A DNA stretch of 64,000 nt from Pseudomonas fluorescens (GTDB lineage: Bacteria; Pseudomonadota; Gammaproteobacteria; Pseudomonadales; Pseudomonadaceae): positions 3,658,001 through 3,722,000 of the forward strand of contig NZ_CP038438.1 in assembly GCF_004683905.1 (NCBI RefSeq), given 5' to 3'. Shown here in pieces: positions 1-8,474 of the stretch. Below the pieces are notes generated by a model, which saw only the letters and a list, made by a program, of their open reading frames with translations, did no database searches and was not told where the DNA came from. The position numbers and the translations under genes are program-made. Positions within the stretch are counted from its first letter, which is position 1. Each line of letters begins with the position of its first letter.

Positions 1-1
1 C

Positions 2-694
2 TGGCTGCCGTCCTATCAAATGCCGGCGCCCAGCGAGATCGCCCTGACCCTCACCGACCTCGCCGAAGGCGCGCTGTGGAAACACATCGGCGCCAGCCTG
101 CTGCGGGTGTTGCTCGGTTTTGCGATTGGCGCCAGCCTCGCGCTGGTATTCGCCGCCTGGGTCGGTTTGAGCCGCGAGGCCGAGGCTTATCTGGAGCCGA
201 CGTTCGCCGCGCTGCGTTCGATTCCGAGTCTGGCCTGGGTGCCGCTGTTGCTGTTGTGGCTGGGCATCGATGAAACCTCGAAGATCGTGCTGATCGCCAT
301 CGGTGCGTTCTTTCCGGTGTACGTCAACGTGGTCGCGGCGATTCGCAACATCGATCGCAAACTTGTCGAGGTCGGGCGCATCTATGGCTTCAGCCGCCTG
401 CAACTGGTGCGGCGGATTCTGCTGCCCGCCGCCCTGCCCGGCCTGTTCACCGGGCTGCGCAGCGGCATGAGTCTGGCGTGGATGTTTCTGGTGGCCGCCG
501 AGCTGATCGCCGCGACCAAGGGCCTCGGTTATCTGCTCAGCGACGGCCGCGAAACCTCGCGCCCGGACATCGTGCTGGCGGCGATTATCGTGCTCGCCTT
601 GCTCGGCAAACTCAGCGACGGTTTGCTCGCAGTGCTGGAACGCCGCTGGCTGATGTGGCGCGACACCTTCACCGGTCAGGAGGCGCAGGATTGA
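2..694 (+). CDS. ABC transporter permease, SsuC/TauC type (5' partial)
   Basis: Inner-membrane permease of an ABC importer for small oxyanion-type organics (aliphatic sulfonates, taurine, nitrate or a relative); the exact substrate cannot be read from the sequence. The reading frame is open to the left edge, and the codons before the first ATG at 20 (W-L-P-S-Y-Q) continue the conserved N-terminal part seen in SsuC proteins, so the true start lies outside the window. The visible 230 residues contain several hydrophobic segments and the permease EAA-like loop (about V117-PGLFTGLRSG) that docks on the ATPase. The ATPase and binding-protein genes are expected to the left. Confidence is high for family, low for substrate. 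Confidence 0.85.
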   Translation, partial: WLPSYQMPAPSEIALTLTDLAEGALWKHIGASLLRVLLGFAIGASLALVFAAWVGLSREAEAYLEPTFAALRSIPSLAWVPLLLLWLGIDETSKIVLIAIGAFFPVYVNVVAAIRNIDRKLVEVGRIYGFSRLQLVRRILLPAALPGLFTGLRSGMSLAWMFLVAAELIAATKGLGYLLSDGRETSRPDIVLAAIIVLALLGKLSDGLLAVLERRWLMWRDTFTGQEAQD

Positions 695-742
695 TTGGCC
701 AGAGCCAACTATGCTGAAAGCGTCCATCCAGAGATTCGGCGC

Positions 743-1423
743 ATGTGCGGAAGACTCTCGCAGTACCGCGGCATTCACGACTTTGTCGCGGTGCTGAGCA
801 TTCCCGATGCGCTGATCAATCACGTCGGCGACGCCGCGCTGGAGCGCTACAACGCGGCGCCGACCACGTCACTCGCGGTGCTCCATCAACATGATCAACG
901 CCTGTATGCCGACAACCTGCGCTGGGGCTGGCGCCCGCACTGGGCCAAAGACCGCGCGGCGCCAATCAACGCGCGCGTGGAGAAAGTCGCCCACGGGCCG
1001 TTCTTCCGGGCGATCTGGCGTCATCGGCTGATCGTGCCCATCGACAACTGGTTCGAATGGGTCGACGGCCCGGATAAAACCCGACAGCCGTGGCTGATCC
1101 GTCGTGCCGATCGCGGGCCGGTTTTCTGTGCCGCCATCGGACAGTTTCCAACACCCGGCAGCGATGCTCGGGACGACGATGGATTCGTGATCATCACCGC
1201 CGACAGCGTCGGAGGCATGCTCGATATCCATGATCGAAGACCAGTGGTGTTCCGCGCGGAGCTGGCTGCCGAGTGGCTCGACCCGGCAACACCGGCGGAA
1301 CGTGCCGAACAGATGCTGCTGTTCGAAGGTGAATCCAGCGAGGCATTTGCCTGGCACAAAGTCGGCAAAGCCGTCGGCAATTCTCGTAATCAGGGTGCCG
1401 GACTGATTGACGAAGTGGCTTAA
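743..1423 (+). CDS. SOS response-associated peptidase, YedK/HMCES family
   Basis: Autoproteolytic protein that forms a thiazolidine DNA-protein crosslink with abasic sites in single-stranded DNA and shields them. The start at 743 is chosen because the catalytic cysteine must be residue 2 after Met removal: the protein begins MCGRLSQ. Other family landmarks are visible: NARVEK, the DNWFEW block with the active-site Glu, and IHDRRPVV with the active-site His. The length of 226 residues is normal. It stands alone, about 50 bases after the permease gene. No LexA-like box was noticed directly upstream. Confidence 0.93.
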   Translation: MCGRLSQYRGIHDFVAVLSIPDALINHVGDAALERYNAAPTTSLAVLHQHDQRLYADNLRWGWRPHWAKDRAAPINARVEKVAHGPFFRAIWRHRLIVPIDNWFEWVDGPDKTRQPWLIRRADRGPVFCAAIGQFPTPGSDARDDDGFVIITADSVGGMLDIHDRRPVVFRAELAAEWLDPATPAERAEQMLLFEGESSEAFAWHKVGKAVGNSRNQGAGLIDEVA

Positions 1424-1758
1424 AGATCCGTGATCTCACGCGTTTACCCTGTAGGAGCTGCCGCAGGTGATTACAGGTAACACTCGATCTTTACAGCTGG
1501 TGTTTCATCGCTGAGACAGCCCGGAAAAAACAGTCGTTTGAGCGAACTAACCGCCTGTCTGACATTTCAACCGTCATACATACATTTACATGCACTACGG
1601 ATAGCATGCGCGCCGCATTTCCATTTGGCATACCAGTTGACCAAAGAGTCAGCAAAACCAGGAATCCCCTACAACTTTAACAAGCCTTGCAGAGAACTAA
1701 GTTGCGCGACGATTTTGCAATCAAACAGGCCAACGGCCTGGAGTGTATTTATCTGTCC
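1424..1758. other. Intergenic region without a clear gene
   Basis: This 335-base stretch between the YedK gene and the next small gene has no convincing coding frame. It starts with a half-element (TGTAGGAGCTGCCGCAGG at about 1450) that resembles a degenerate Pseudomonas REP arm. Base composition falls towards A+T at 1560-1690, as expected for a promoter region, but no clear -35/-10 pair was assigned. Confidence 0.5.
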
Positions 1759-1974
1759 ATGACAGAACGCTTTCAACTCGACTGTTTTATCGGCCACTAC
1801 ATCAAGACCCGAAACCTGCGTTCAGTGCCGGACATCGAACGCATCCTGCGCACCACGCTCGAAAGCTATCCCGGTCACCCGCCGGTGATGGTCAACGAGC
1901 TCAATGCATGGATCGACAAGACTCTGGGCTATCGGGCGTCACACCCGGACTTCCCGCACCTGGAAGACCTCTGA
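1759..1974 (+). CDS. Small conserved hypothetical protein
   Basis: A 71-residue protein starting MTERFQLDCFIGHYIK. An in-frame upstream ATG at 1687 would add 24 residues with poorer codon use, so the 1759 start is preferred. It has no signal peptide or membrane segment and contains a likely helical segment with SVPDIERILRTTLESYPGHP. It ends eight bases before a strong hairpin. The function is not recognised. Confidence 0.6.
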   Translation: MTERFQLDCFIGHYIKTRNLRSVPDIERILRTTLESYPGHPPVMVNELNAWIDKTLGYRASHPDFPHLEDL

Positions 1975-1980
1975 AAAAAA

Positions 1981-2003
1981 GAAGCCCCGCTGCTGCGGGG
2001 CTT
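1981..2003. terminator. Bidirectional rho-independent terminator
   Basis: A perfect stem GAAGCCCCGC / GCGGGGCTTC with a short loop is preceded by a run of A and followed by TTG. It sits between the 3' ends of the convergent genes at 1759-1974 (+) and 2015-2170 (-). The A-run at 1974-1980 gives the U-tract for the minus-strand transcript. Confidence 0.85.
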
Positions 2004-2014
2004 CTTGCATGTTG

Positions 2015-2170
2015 TCAGAGTTTCACGTCAGGCCCGGTGAGTTCCTTGCCATCGTCGTGCTTCCACGTCTGTTCCTTGCGTTTCTCACGCTCGATTTCTT
2101 CTTCGCTGGGCTCGTCTACTTCATCGTCTACATGTTCGTCTTCATCCGGACGCTTTTGCTCGGTCGTCAT
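2015..2170 (-). CDS. Very acidic 51-residue protein
   Basis: A short open frame on the minus strand starts at ATG 2170 (MTTEQKRPDEDEHVDDEV) and ends with TGA at 2015. A GAGG Shine-Dalgarno sequence lies at the right spacing (GCGAGGTGCAC before the ATG), and the bidirectional terminator follows directly. About 40 percent of residues are Asp or Glu in the first two thirds, then a KHDDGKELTGPDVKL tail. It looks like a disordered, highly charged small protein; no function is assigned. Support comes from the ribosome-binding site, terminator and absence of another gene here. Confidence 0.65.
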   Translation of the reverse strand: MTTEQKRPDEDEHVDDEVDEPSEEEIEREKRKEQTWKHDDGKELTGPDVKL

Positions 2171-2233
2171 GTGCACCTCGCCTTGTCAAAAATAGTCATC
2201 CAACCAGCTTAGAACAGTTTTTTTACCGGTAAC

Positions 2234-2548
2234 TTACAACCACCAGCGCAGCAAAAAGAAAAACGCCATGCTCAAGAGCATGCTGAGCAAGGTATTGCGG
2301 GTGTACAGCACCAGCCCGATCGCTACGAGCGAACTCAGCAAATACGGATTATCCCACTGTAAATTCAACTGTTTGTCCGGCATGAACACGATCGGCCCGC
2401 AGATCGCCGTGAGCATGCCCGGTACGGCAAACCCGAGAAACTGCCGAGCATTGCTGCTCAAGCGCAGCGGCAGGCGCGGTTCGAGAAACACGTAACGGTT
2501 GAGGAACACCAGAATCCCCATGCCGAAAATCACTGCCCAGACCATCAT
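2234..2548 (-). CDS. AzlD family branched-chain amino acid exporter subunit
   Basis: Small membrane partner (104 residues, about three to four hydrophobic segments) of the AzlC/LIV-E exporter. The start MMVWAVIFGMG at 2548 is chosen because it overlaps the azlC stop codon by four bases (ATGA type coupling); a longer frame to 2677 would run inside azlC. The sequence carries the RYVFLEPRLPLRL and GFAVPGMLTAICGPI blocks typical of the family. Together with the upstream AzlC it is expected to export branched-chain amino acids or similar small molecules. Confidence 0.85.
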   Translation of the reverse strand: MMVWAVIFGMGILVFLNRYVFLEPRLPLRLSSNARQFLGFAVPGMLTAICGPIVFMPDKQLNLQWDNPYLLSSLVAIGLVLYTRNTLLSMLLSMAFFFLLRWWL

Positions 2549-3243
2549 GTGCGCCCCCGATAAAGCTTGTTGCAGACAAATCCTGCGGTCATCCCGGCCA
2601 GCCCTGACAACACCAGCGCCGAGCCCCACTGCCAATAGCTGAACAACACCGAGCAGAACAGTGACACCGCCACGCACACCACGGTCGGCACGTTACGCAC
2701 CACCGGGGTGATCAACGCGATGAAGGTGGCGGCAATCGAGAAGTCCAGCCCCAGGTGCTCGAGCCCCGGAATGCTGCTGCCCAGGACGATGCCGGCCAGG
2801 GTGAAGAGGTTCCAGGCGATATAGAACGTCAGGCCGACGCCCAAGGCGTACCAGCGGTTGAACTGCTGGCGGTCATGCTGGCTGGTCAGGGCGAACAGTT
2901 CATCGGTGAGCAAAAAGCCCAGGCCGATGCGCCAGCGTCCGGGCAGCGGCGAAATCACCGGGCGCATGCTCATCCCGTACAGCAAGTGCTGCGAGGTCAG
3001 CAGCAGCGTGGTCAACAGAATGGAGAAAATACCGGCACCGCCCTTGAGCATGCCGATCGCCACCAGTTGCGCGGCCCCTGCGAACACGATGCTCGACAGG
3101 CCCTGCCCCTGTAACGGCGTGAGATTGGCTTCGATCGCCATGGAGCCGGCCAGCAGCCCCCACGGCGCCGTCGCCAGTGATAACGGCATGATCGCCGCAG
3201 CGCCGCGAAGAAACGCACGGCGCGGCATAAGTGAGTCAGACAT
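2545..3243 (-). CDS. AzlC family permease
   Basis: Large subunit (232 residues, several transmembrane helices) of the AzlCD branched-chain amino acid exporter. The start MSDSLMPRRAFLRG at 3243 is preferred over an in-frame codon at 3309. Family blocks seen are PWGLLAGSMAIEAN, the FAGAAQLVAIGML segment and the LTDELFALT loop. The gene is first in a two-gene minus-strand operon with azlD, with overlapping stop and start. Confidence 0.88.
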   Translation of the reverse strand: MSDSLMPRRAFLRGAAAIMPLSLATAPWGLLAGSMAIEANLTPLQGQGLSSIVFAGAAQLVAIGMLKGGAGIFSILLTTLLLTSQHLLYGMSMRPVISPLPGRWRIGLGFLLTDELFALTSQHDRQQFNRWYALGVGLTFYIAWNLFTLAGIVLGSSIPGLEHLGLDFSIAATFIALITPVVRNVPTVVCVAVSLFCSVLFSYWQWGSALVLSGLAGMTAGFVCNKLYRGRT

Positions 3244-3395
3244 AACGCTCTTCAACCGAGGAAACGGTCGCAGACTCTGCCAGCAAGTGCCCCTTCGTGG
3301 CTTGAACAATCTTGCGCACTTGCGCTAAATCGCAGCGCCCCAGCGTCGCTGTCGGCGTACCATGGAGGCCTTCACAACCACGTCAGGGAGACGAC

Positions 3396-3782
3396 ATGCT
3401 GTACCGAATCGCAGCCGACGGGCTGGTGCTGTTCCATCTGTCATTCATTCTGTTTGTGCTGTTCGGCGGGCTGCTGGTGCTCAAGTGGCCACGCCTGATG
3501 TGGCTGCATCTGCCGGCGGCTGCATGGGGCGTGGCGGTCGAGGTGTTGCACCTGACCTGTCCGCTGACCTACTGGGAAAACCTGATGCGCCACGCCGCCG
3601 GGCAGACCGAATACGCCGGCGGCTTCATCGAGCACTACATTTGGCCGATCATCTACCCCGCCGGGCTGACGCCGCAGATCCAGTTGGCGCTGGGCAGCGT
3701 GGTGCTGGTGATCAACCTGCTGGTCTACGGGCGTCTGGCCCGCGCGTGGAAACTGCGCCGCGCCAGCCGTATTCCGTTTTAA
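3396..3782 (+). CDS. DUF2784 family membrane protein
   Basis: A 128-residue inner-membrane protein with about four hydrophobic helices (residues 8-30, 35-52, 75-90 and 98-117). The start MLYRIAADGLVLFHL at 3396 follows an AGGGAG ribosome-binding site. The WENLMRHAAGQ and GGFIEHYIWPIIYP segments match the DUF2784 pattern. The function of the family is unknown. Its stop overlaps the stop of the convergent DUF3087 gene by four bases. Confidence 0.82.
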   Translation: MLYRIAADGLVLFHLSFILFVLFGGLLVLKWPRLMWLHLPAAAWGVAVEVLHLTCPLTYWENLMRHAAGQTEYAGGFIEHYIWPIIYPAGLTPQIQLALGSVVLVINLLVYGRLARAWKLRRASRIPF

Positions 3783-4306
3783 CGAGCGGCGGGTTTCAAG
3801 GCTTGCAGCCAGGCCGGATCCAGGCGCTTCTGGTCGATCTCCAGACCCAGCGCCTGCATCCGCTCTTTGTGCGCTTCGACTTCCCGGCGCAACTGCGCAT
3901 GATCGCTGGAGTTACCGTCCAGTTCGTGCATCTGGGTCAGCCCCAGATGATAGAAGCGCAGCACCTTCATCGCGGTCGGATCGTTCTGTTCCACCGCAGC
4001 GGTCACCTGATGCATCACGTTGGTCACGCTCATCAGGCTGCGCTTGAGCCGCCAGCTATAGACCGCCGGGGCCATCCACGCCTGCTGCCAGAACTGCCCG
4101 CGCATCAGCGCCGCTGTCAGCAGAAACGCCACGAACACCCCACCGACATTGAACCGCAGGTTATCGCCGCCGGGCTCGCCGAACAGCGCCACCGCCGCCG
4201 TCGAAAGCACCATCGCCAGCACCAGAAACAGCACCGCGATGATCAGCGTGCTGCGGCGGGTCTGCTGGCGAAACGTTGCTGGGTCCATCGGCTGGATCTC
4301 GAACAT
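3779..4306 (-). CDS. DUF3087 family membrane protein
   Basis: A 175-residue protein with two transmembrane segments near the N-terminus (about residues 20-43 and 53-67) and a long charged, mostly helical cytoplasmic tail (VEQNDPTAMKVLRFYHLG, then LRREVEAHKERM). The N-terminal FEIQPMDPATFRQQTRRSTL block is characteristic of DUF3087. Biochemical role unknown. It stands alone on the minus strand, convergent with DUF2784 and divergent from ppnN. Confidence 0.8.
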   Translation of the reverse strand: MFEIQPMDPATFRQQTRRSTLIIAVLFLVLAMVLSTAAVALFGEPGGDNLRFNVGGVFVAFLLTAALMRGQFWQQAWMAPAVYSWRLKRSLMSVTNVMHQVTAAVEQNDPTAMKVLRFYHLGLTQMHELDGNSSDHAQLRREVEAHKERMQALGLEIDQKRLDPAWLQALKPAAR

Positions 4307-4529
4307 CAGGCATGACTTCCTTGAGCGATAAAAAGGGCAACGGAAAAAACTCGCTGCGCATTATCGCCTCTCTCGGGGATTTAGCTATGCTGGGGGCCCT
4401 TTTCAACTTTTCAGCGTCCAACGGGGACATGGCGGTACAGCGCAGATCGTGCCATCTTCATTCATGGATACACACTATTCGGATGCCATTTGCCTGCCAT
4501 TGGAATGACATCGTTTTAAGGATCATTGC

Positions 4530-5903
4530 ATGACCCAACGACACGTAATCAACGCCTCGGTCAGCCCGAAAGGCAGCCTGGAAACCCTTTCTCAACGTGA
4601 AGTTCAGCAACTGAGCGAAGCCGGCTCCGGCAGCACCTACACCCTCTTCCGCCAGTGCGCCCTGGCCATCCTCAATACCGGAGCGCATGTCGACAACGCC
4701 AAGACCATCCTCGAAGCCTACAAGGACTTCGAAATCCGCATTCACCAGCAGGATCGCGGCGTGCGTCTCGAGCTGCTGAACGCCCCGGCCGACGCGTTCG
4801 TCGACGGCGAAATGATCGCCAGCACCCGCGAGATGCTGTTCAGCGCCCTGCGTGACATCGTCTACACCGAAAACGAACTCGACAGCCAACGCATCGACCT
4901 CAGCACCTCGCAAGGCATCAGCGACTACGTGTTCCACCTGCTGCGCAACGCGCGCACCCTGCGTCCGGGTGTGGAACCGAAAATCGTCGTGTGCTGGGGC
5001 GGTCACTCGATCAACACCGAAGAATACAAATACACCAAGAAAGTCGGCCACGAACTGGGCCTGCGCAGCCTCGACATCTGCACCGGTTGCGGCCCCGGCG
5101 TGATGAAAGGCCCGATGAAGGGCGCGACCATCGCCCACGCCAAGCAGCGCATCCACGGTGGGCGCTACCTCGGCCTGACCGAGCCGGGGATCATCGCCGC
5201 CGAAGCGCCGAACCCGATCGTCAATGAGCTGGTGATCTTGCCGGACATCGAAAAACGTCTGGAAGCGTTCGTGCGTGTTGGCCACGGCATCATCATCTTC
5301 CCGGGCGGCGCTGGCACCGCCGAAGAGTTCCTGTACCTGCTGGGTATCCTGATGCACCCGGACAACGCCGGCCTGCCGTTCCCGGTGATCCTGACCGGGC
5401 CGAAACATGCCGCGCCGTATCTGGAACAGCTTGATGCCTTCGTCACCGCCACCCTCGGCGATGCGGCGAAGCAGCACTACGAGATCATCATCGACGACCC
5501 GGCCGAAGTCGCGCGGCAGATGACCGCCGGCCTCAAAGCGGTGAAGCAGTTCCGCCGCGAGCGCAACGACGCGTTCCACTTCAACTGGCTGCTGAAGATC
5601 GACGAAAGCTTCCAGCGTCCGTTCGATCCGACCCACGAGAACATGGCCAACCTCAAGCTGCACCGCGACCAGCCGCCCCACGAACTGGCCGCCAACCTGC
5701 GCCGCGCGTTCTCCGGGATCGTCGCCGGCAACGTCAAGGACAAGGGCATCCGTTTGATCGAAGAACACGGGCCGTACCAGATCCGTGGTGACGCGGCGAT
5801 CATGCAACCGCTCGACGCGCTGCTCAAAGCCTTCGTCGCCCAGCACCGGATGAAACTGCCGGGCGGCGCGGCGTATGTGCCGTGCTATCGCGTGGTGGCG
5901 TAA
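4530..5903 (+). CDS. ppnN: Nucleotide 5'-monophosphate nucleosidase PpnN
   Basis: Cytoplasmic enzyme that cleaves purine and pyrimidine 5'-monophosphates to base plus ribose 5-phosphate, feeding salvage; the E. coli enzyme (YgdH) is stimulated by (p)ppGpp. At 457 residues it has the family length. An N-terminal extension (1-140) precedes the LOG/lysine-decarboxylase-like Rossmann domain, with CWGGHS at 155-160, GCGPGVMKGPMKG at 187-199 and the diagnostic PGGAGTAEE at 258-266, followed by a C-terminal domain. Start ATG 4530 follows an AAGGATC-type site. It is monocistronic and is followed by a REP pair. Confidence 0.95.
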   Translation: MTQRHVINASVSPKGSLETLSQREVQQLSEAGSGSTYTLFRQCALAILNTGAHVDNAKTILEAYKDFEIRIHQQDRGVRLELLNAPADAFVDGEMIASTREMLFSALRDIVYTENELDSQRIDLSTSQGISDYVFHLLRNARTLRPGVEPKIVVCWGGHSINTEEYKYTKKVGHELGLRSLDICTGCGPGVMKGPMKGATIAHAKQRIHGGRYLGLTEPGIIAAEAPNPIVNELVILPDIEKRLEAFVRVGHGIIIFPGGAGTAEEFLYLLGILMHPDNAGLPFPVILTGPKHAAPYLEQLDAFVTATLGDAAKQHYEIIIDDPAEVARQMTAGLKAVKQFRRERNDAFHFNWLLKIDESFQRPFDPTHENMANLKLHRDQPPHELAANLRRAFSGIVAGNVKDKGIRLIEEHGPYQIRGDAAIMQPLDALLKAFVAQHRMKLPGGAAYVPCYRVVA

Positions 5904-6211
5904 CTCTCCCGCCACCGCATCCCCCTGTGCCTGCCCCCCATGCAGGCACAACAAAACCAAAGTGGGAGCGAGCCTGCTCGCGAATAGGCCAGATCAGCCA
6001 CTTCAGATGTTGACTGATCCACCGTTTTCGCGAGCAGGCTCGCTCCCACAGGTTGTGTGCCAGCCACAAATGCCAGGCACACCACAATGTTTCTGCGTGC
6101 GCCGATGCTGCCAATCAGCCTTTGTTTCTGACACAAAAGCCCCGTACATTCCGCACGACAGCCATCCCCGGCCCGTACTAAGCTTCGCGCTCAATTTTTC
6201 AGGGACGATTC
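5904..6211. other. Intergenic region with a REP pair
   Basis: About 300 bases between ppnN and the solute-binding protein gene. It holds an inverted REP pair at 5962-6049 and otherwise no gene. The pair sits downstream of ppnN, where it may act as an mRNA 3' structure. Confidence 0.6.
5962..6049. repeat. REP inverted pair (GTGGGAGCGAGCCTGCTCGCGAA)
   Basis: Two REP arms in opposite orientation. The left arm reads GTGGGAGCGAGCCTGC..., and the right arm is its reverse complement ending ...GCTCGCTCCCAC. Each arm also contains its own GAGC..GCTC dyad. This class is abundant and intergenic in P. fluorescens-group genomes. Confidence 0.9.
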
Positions 6212-6946
6212 ATGAAACGGATTGCCGCGTGTCTGCTGTCACTCCTGGCCCTGGCAGCCGATGCAGCAGATCTGCAACTGCTCACCGACAACCATCGCCC
6301 CCTGCACTTTCAGCAAGGCGATCACCTGGAGGGTTACGGCGTCGACGTGGTGCGCGCGCTGGCAGAGCAAACCGGTGACCGGATCGACCTGCAGCAAGTC
6401 CCCTTGCTGCGAGCCTTGCGCACGGCCAGCGAAACACCCAACACCGGCGTCTTCACCGTCCTGCGTACCGACGAGCGCGATGACCGCTATCAATGGGTCG
6501 GGCCGCTGATTGAAGTCGAAACCGCGCTGTATGCCCATGCCAACAACCAGCCGCCGGTAAAAACCCTGCAGCAGGCGGATCAGGCCGGGCGCATCAGCGT
6601 GCCGCGCAAATGGCTGGTCTACAGCTACCTTAAGCAGCAAAACCTGAAGAACCTCGACGGTGTCGAAACCCCGGAACAGATGATGCGTCTGTTCAGCCTG
6701 GGCCGGACCGATTTCGTGGTCTCCGACACCCTGTCCACCGCCGCGCTCGCCCGCACCCAGGGCATGGAACCGGGACGCTTGCAATATCAGATGTCGCTGA
6801 TGAAACAGGACACCTACATCGCCTTTTCGCTGCAGACCGATCCGGGTCAGGTCAAACGCTGGCAACAGGCGCTGGAAACCTTGCGCGCCGACGGGCGTCT
6901 GGAGCAGATTCGCCAGCGCTGGCTGATGAATGCACTTCCGAGATGA
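6212..6946 (+). CDS. Periplasmic solute-binding protein, family 3 type
   Basis: A 244-residue secreted protein. The N-terminal MKRIAACLLSLLALAADA is a signal peptide with cleavage near ADA-ADLQ. The mature part follows the SBP_bac_3 fold pattern (LLTDNHRPLHFQQGDHLEGYGVDV at the start, then FTVLRTDERDDRYQWVGPL and a C-terminal LRADGRLEQIRQRW). No permease or ATPase gene is beside it, so it may be a stand-alone PAAT-like or sensor-type binding protein. Ligand unknown. Confidence 0.82.
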   Translation: MKRIAACLLSLLALAADAADLQLLTDNHRPLHFQQGDHLEGYGVDVVRALAEQTGDRIDLQQVPLLRALRTASETPNTGVFTVLRTDERDDRYQWVGPLIEVETALYAHANNQPPVKTLQQADQAGRISVPRKWLVYSYLKQQNLKNLDGVETPEQMMRLFSLGRTDFVVSDTLSTAALARTQGMEPGRLQYQMSLMKQDTYIAFSLQTDPGQVKRWQQALETLRADGRLEQIRQRWLMNALPR

Positions 6947-6966
6947 CTGAGCTGCCCCGTTCAACT

Positions 6967-7053
6967 GTAGGAGTGAGCCTGCTCGCGATAGCGTCAGCCC
7001 CTTCAGCAATGAGGTGAAAGACCCACCGCTATCGCGAGCAGGCTCACTCCTAC
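6967..7053. repeat. REP inverted pair (GTAGGAGTGAGCCTGCTCGCGA)
   Basis: Two opposed arms, GTAGGAGTGAGCCTGC... and ...GCTCACTCCTAC, with CGATAGCG and CGCTATCG inner flanks. The element lies between convergent genes. Confidence 0.9.
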
Positions 7054-7079
7054 AGGGATCTGTGCAAGCCGGTCTGCTT

Positions 7080-8474
7080 TCATTCCACCAGCCGCGCCGC
7101 CAGCGCCTTCGCCTGCAACGCCACATCCGTCACCGCAGTGCTCTCCCACCACATCCCGCGCAACGGTGGCCCCATCGCGAACAATCGGCTGCCGGCCTGC
7201 CCTTCAGCATCCAGCACCGCCCCGTCCACCGCCGCTGCAATCCCCAACGCCAACGGCCCCGGACGCACCAGCCCACGCGCCAGCAACTGCTGCGGCAGCG
7301 GTCGCGCGACGCGGCGCCAGTCGTACTCGATGCCGCTGGAATTGATCAGCGCTGCCCCCTGTACCACACAGGTTTGCGCCTCGCCGCGACGCCGAATTCG
7401 AATGCTCACACCCTCGCCCGTCATCGGCTCAAGCCCTTTGAACGACGCCGCCTGAATCCGCAACCGTCCTTCGTTGTGCAAGCGCTCAACCAATGCTGCA
7501 CTCAGCGGCGGCGACCGGTGATGATGACTCTCCCACCACGGCCGCACATGGCGTACGAATTGTCGACGCTGCACGTCAGTCGCCTGACTCCACAGCCGTC
7601 CGATATGGGCCCGCACCGTGTCCAGCGGCGCCTGCCAATCGATGCCCTGAGCGATCGCCTCGCGGCAATGCCTGCGCAGCTCGCGCAACAACTGTCGCGG
7701 CGTGCGAATGCTCTGATCTGCGGCAAGAAAATCCACCCACGCCGGCGGTTGCCGCCGCACATGGGGCAACAGTCCGTGACGGGAAAACACTTCGATCGGC
7801 CCGCGATGCCCGGCCTGCTCCAGTGAAACCACGGCATCGACCATGGTCAGGCCGGAGCCGATGATCAGCACAGTCGACTGCGGATCGAGCTGACGCATGG
7901 CGGCGACATCCCACGGATCAAGCGCTGCGGCGTTCAGGCCGCTGGACTCTTTCTGCGGCGTGCGCGCGGCGGGGAACATGCCCGTAGCGAGCACGGCATA
8001 GGCGCCGCGCAGAGTCTGCCCATTGCTCAAGCTCATTTGCACCGAATCCGCATCAGTTTGCAGATCGACGACTTCAGCGCGAACGTGCTCGACGGTCGAA
8101 CCATGCTGCGCACCAACGACGCGCGCCTCGGCCAGACGCTGCTGCACATACACGCCAAACAGCCCGCGTGGAGGGAACAGCTCACTGATTGGCACATTCT
8201 GCTCGGCAGATTCCGGCCAGCCACCGGCAGCGATGTGCGCGGTCAGCCATTGAGTCAGGTCATCGGGCTTATCGGGGTCGACACTCATGCGCGCCGCATT
8301 GCCGTTGAGCGTGTGGCCCAGTTCGACGGCGCTGTAAGCTTCACCGCGACCGAGTTCGGCGCGCGGTTCGATGATCAGGATCCGACGCTGGCCGGGCAGT
8401 CGCAGCAATTGCACGGCCAGCATCGTGCCGCTGAGGCCACCGCCGATGATCAGGATGTCTGCGTTCTGACTCAT
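7080..8474 (-). CDS. FAD/NAD(P)-binding protein (NAD_binding_9 type)
   Basis: A 464-residue flavoprotein. It has an N-terminal Rossmann motif at 11-16 (GGGLSG), an acidic LIIEPR strand end, an ATGMFP block and a second dinucleotide site at IIGSGLTMVDA. This organisation matches the FAD-NAD(P)-binding family that includes amino-acid hydroxylase-like and HpnW-like oxidoreductases; no reaction can be named. The start codon lies next to the stop of the XRE-cupin gene, so the two probably form one minus-strand transcript. Confidence 0.83.
   Translation of the reverse strand: MSQNADILIIGGGLSGTMLAVQLLRLPGQRRILIIEPRAELGRGEAYSAVELGHTLNGNAARMSVDPDKPDDLTQWLTAHIAAGGWPESAEQNVPISELFPPRGLFGVYVQQRLAEARVVGAQHGSTVEHVRAEVVDLQTDADSVQMSLSNGQTLRGAYAVLATGMFPAARTPQKESSGLNAAALDPWDVAAMRQLDPQSTVLIIGSGLTMVDAVVSLEQAGHRGPIEVFSRHGLLPHVRRQPPAWVDFLAADQSIRTPRQLLRELRRHCREAIAQGIDWQAPLDTVRAHIGRLWSQATDVQRRQFVRHVRPWWESHHHRSPPLSAALVERLHNEGRLRIQAASFKGLEPMTGEGVSIRIRRRGEAQTCVVQGAALINSSGIEYDWRRVARPLPQQLLARGLVRPGPLALGIAAAVDGAVLDAEGQAGSRLFAMGPPLRGMWWESTAVTDVALQAKALAARLVE

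Noticed and set aside
4458..5960. 500-codon open frame on the minus strand opposite ppnN
   Set aside because: It is the mirror of a high-GC gene; the protein is a low-complexity Val/Asp/His/Arg-rich sequence without domains, while the plus strand encodes a complete PpnN.
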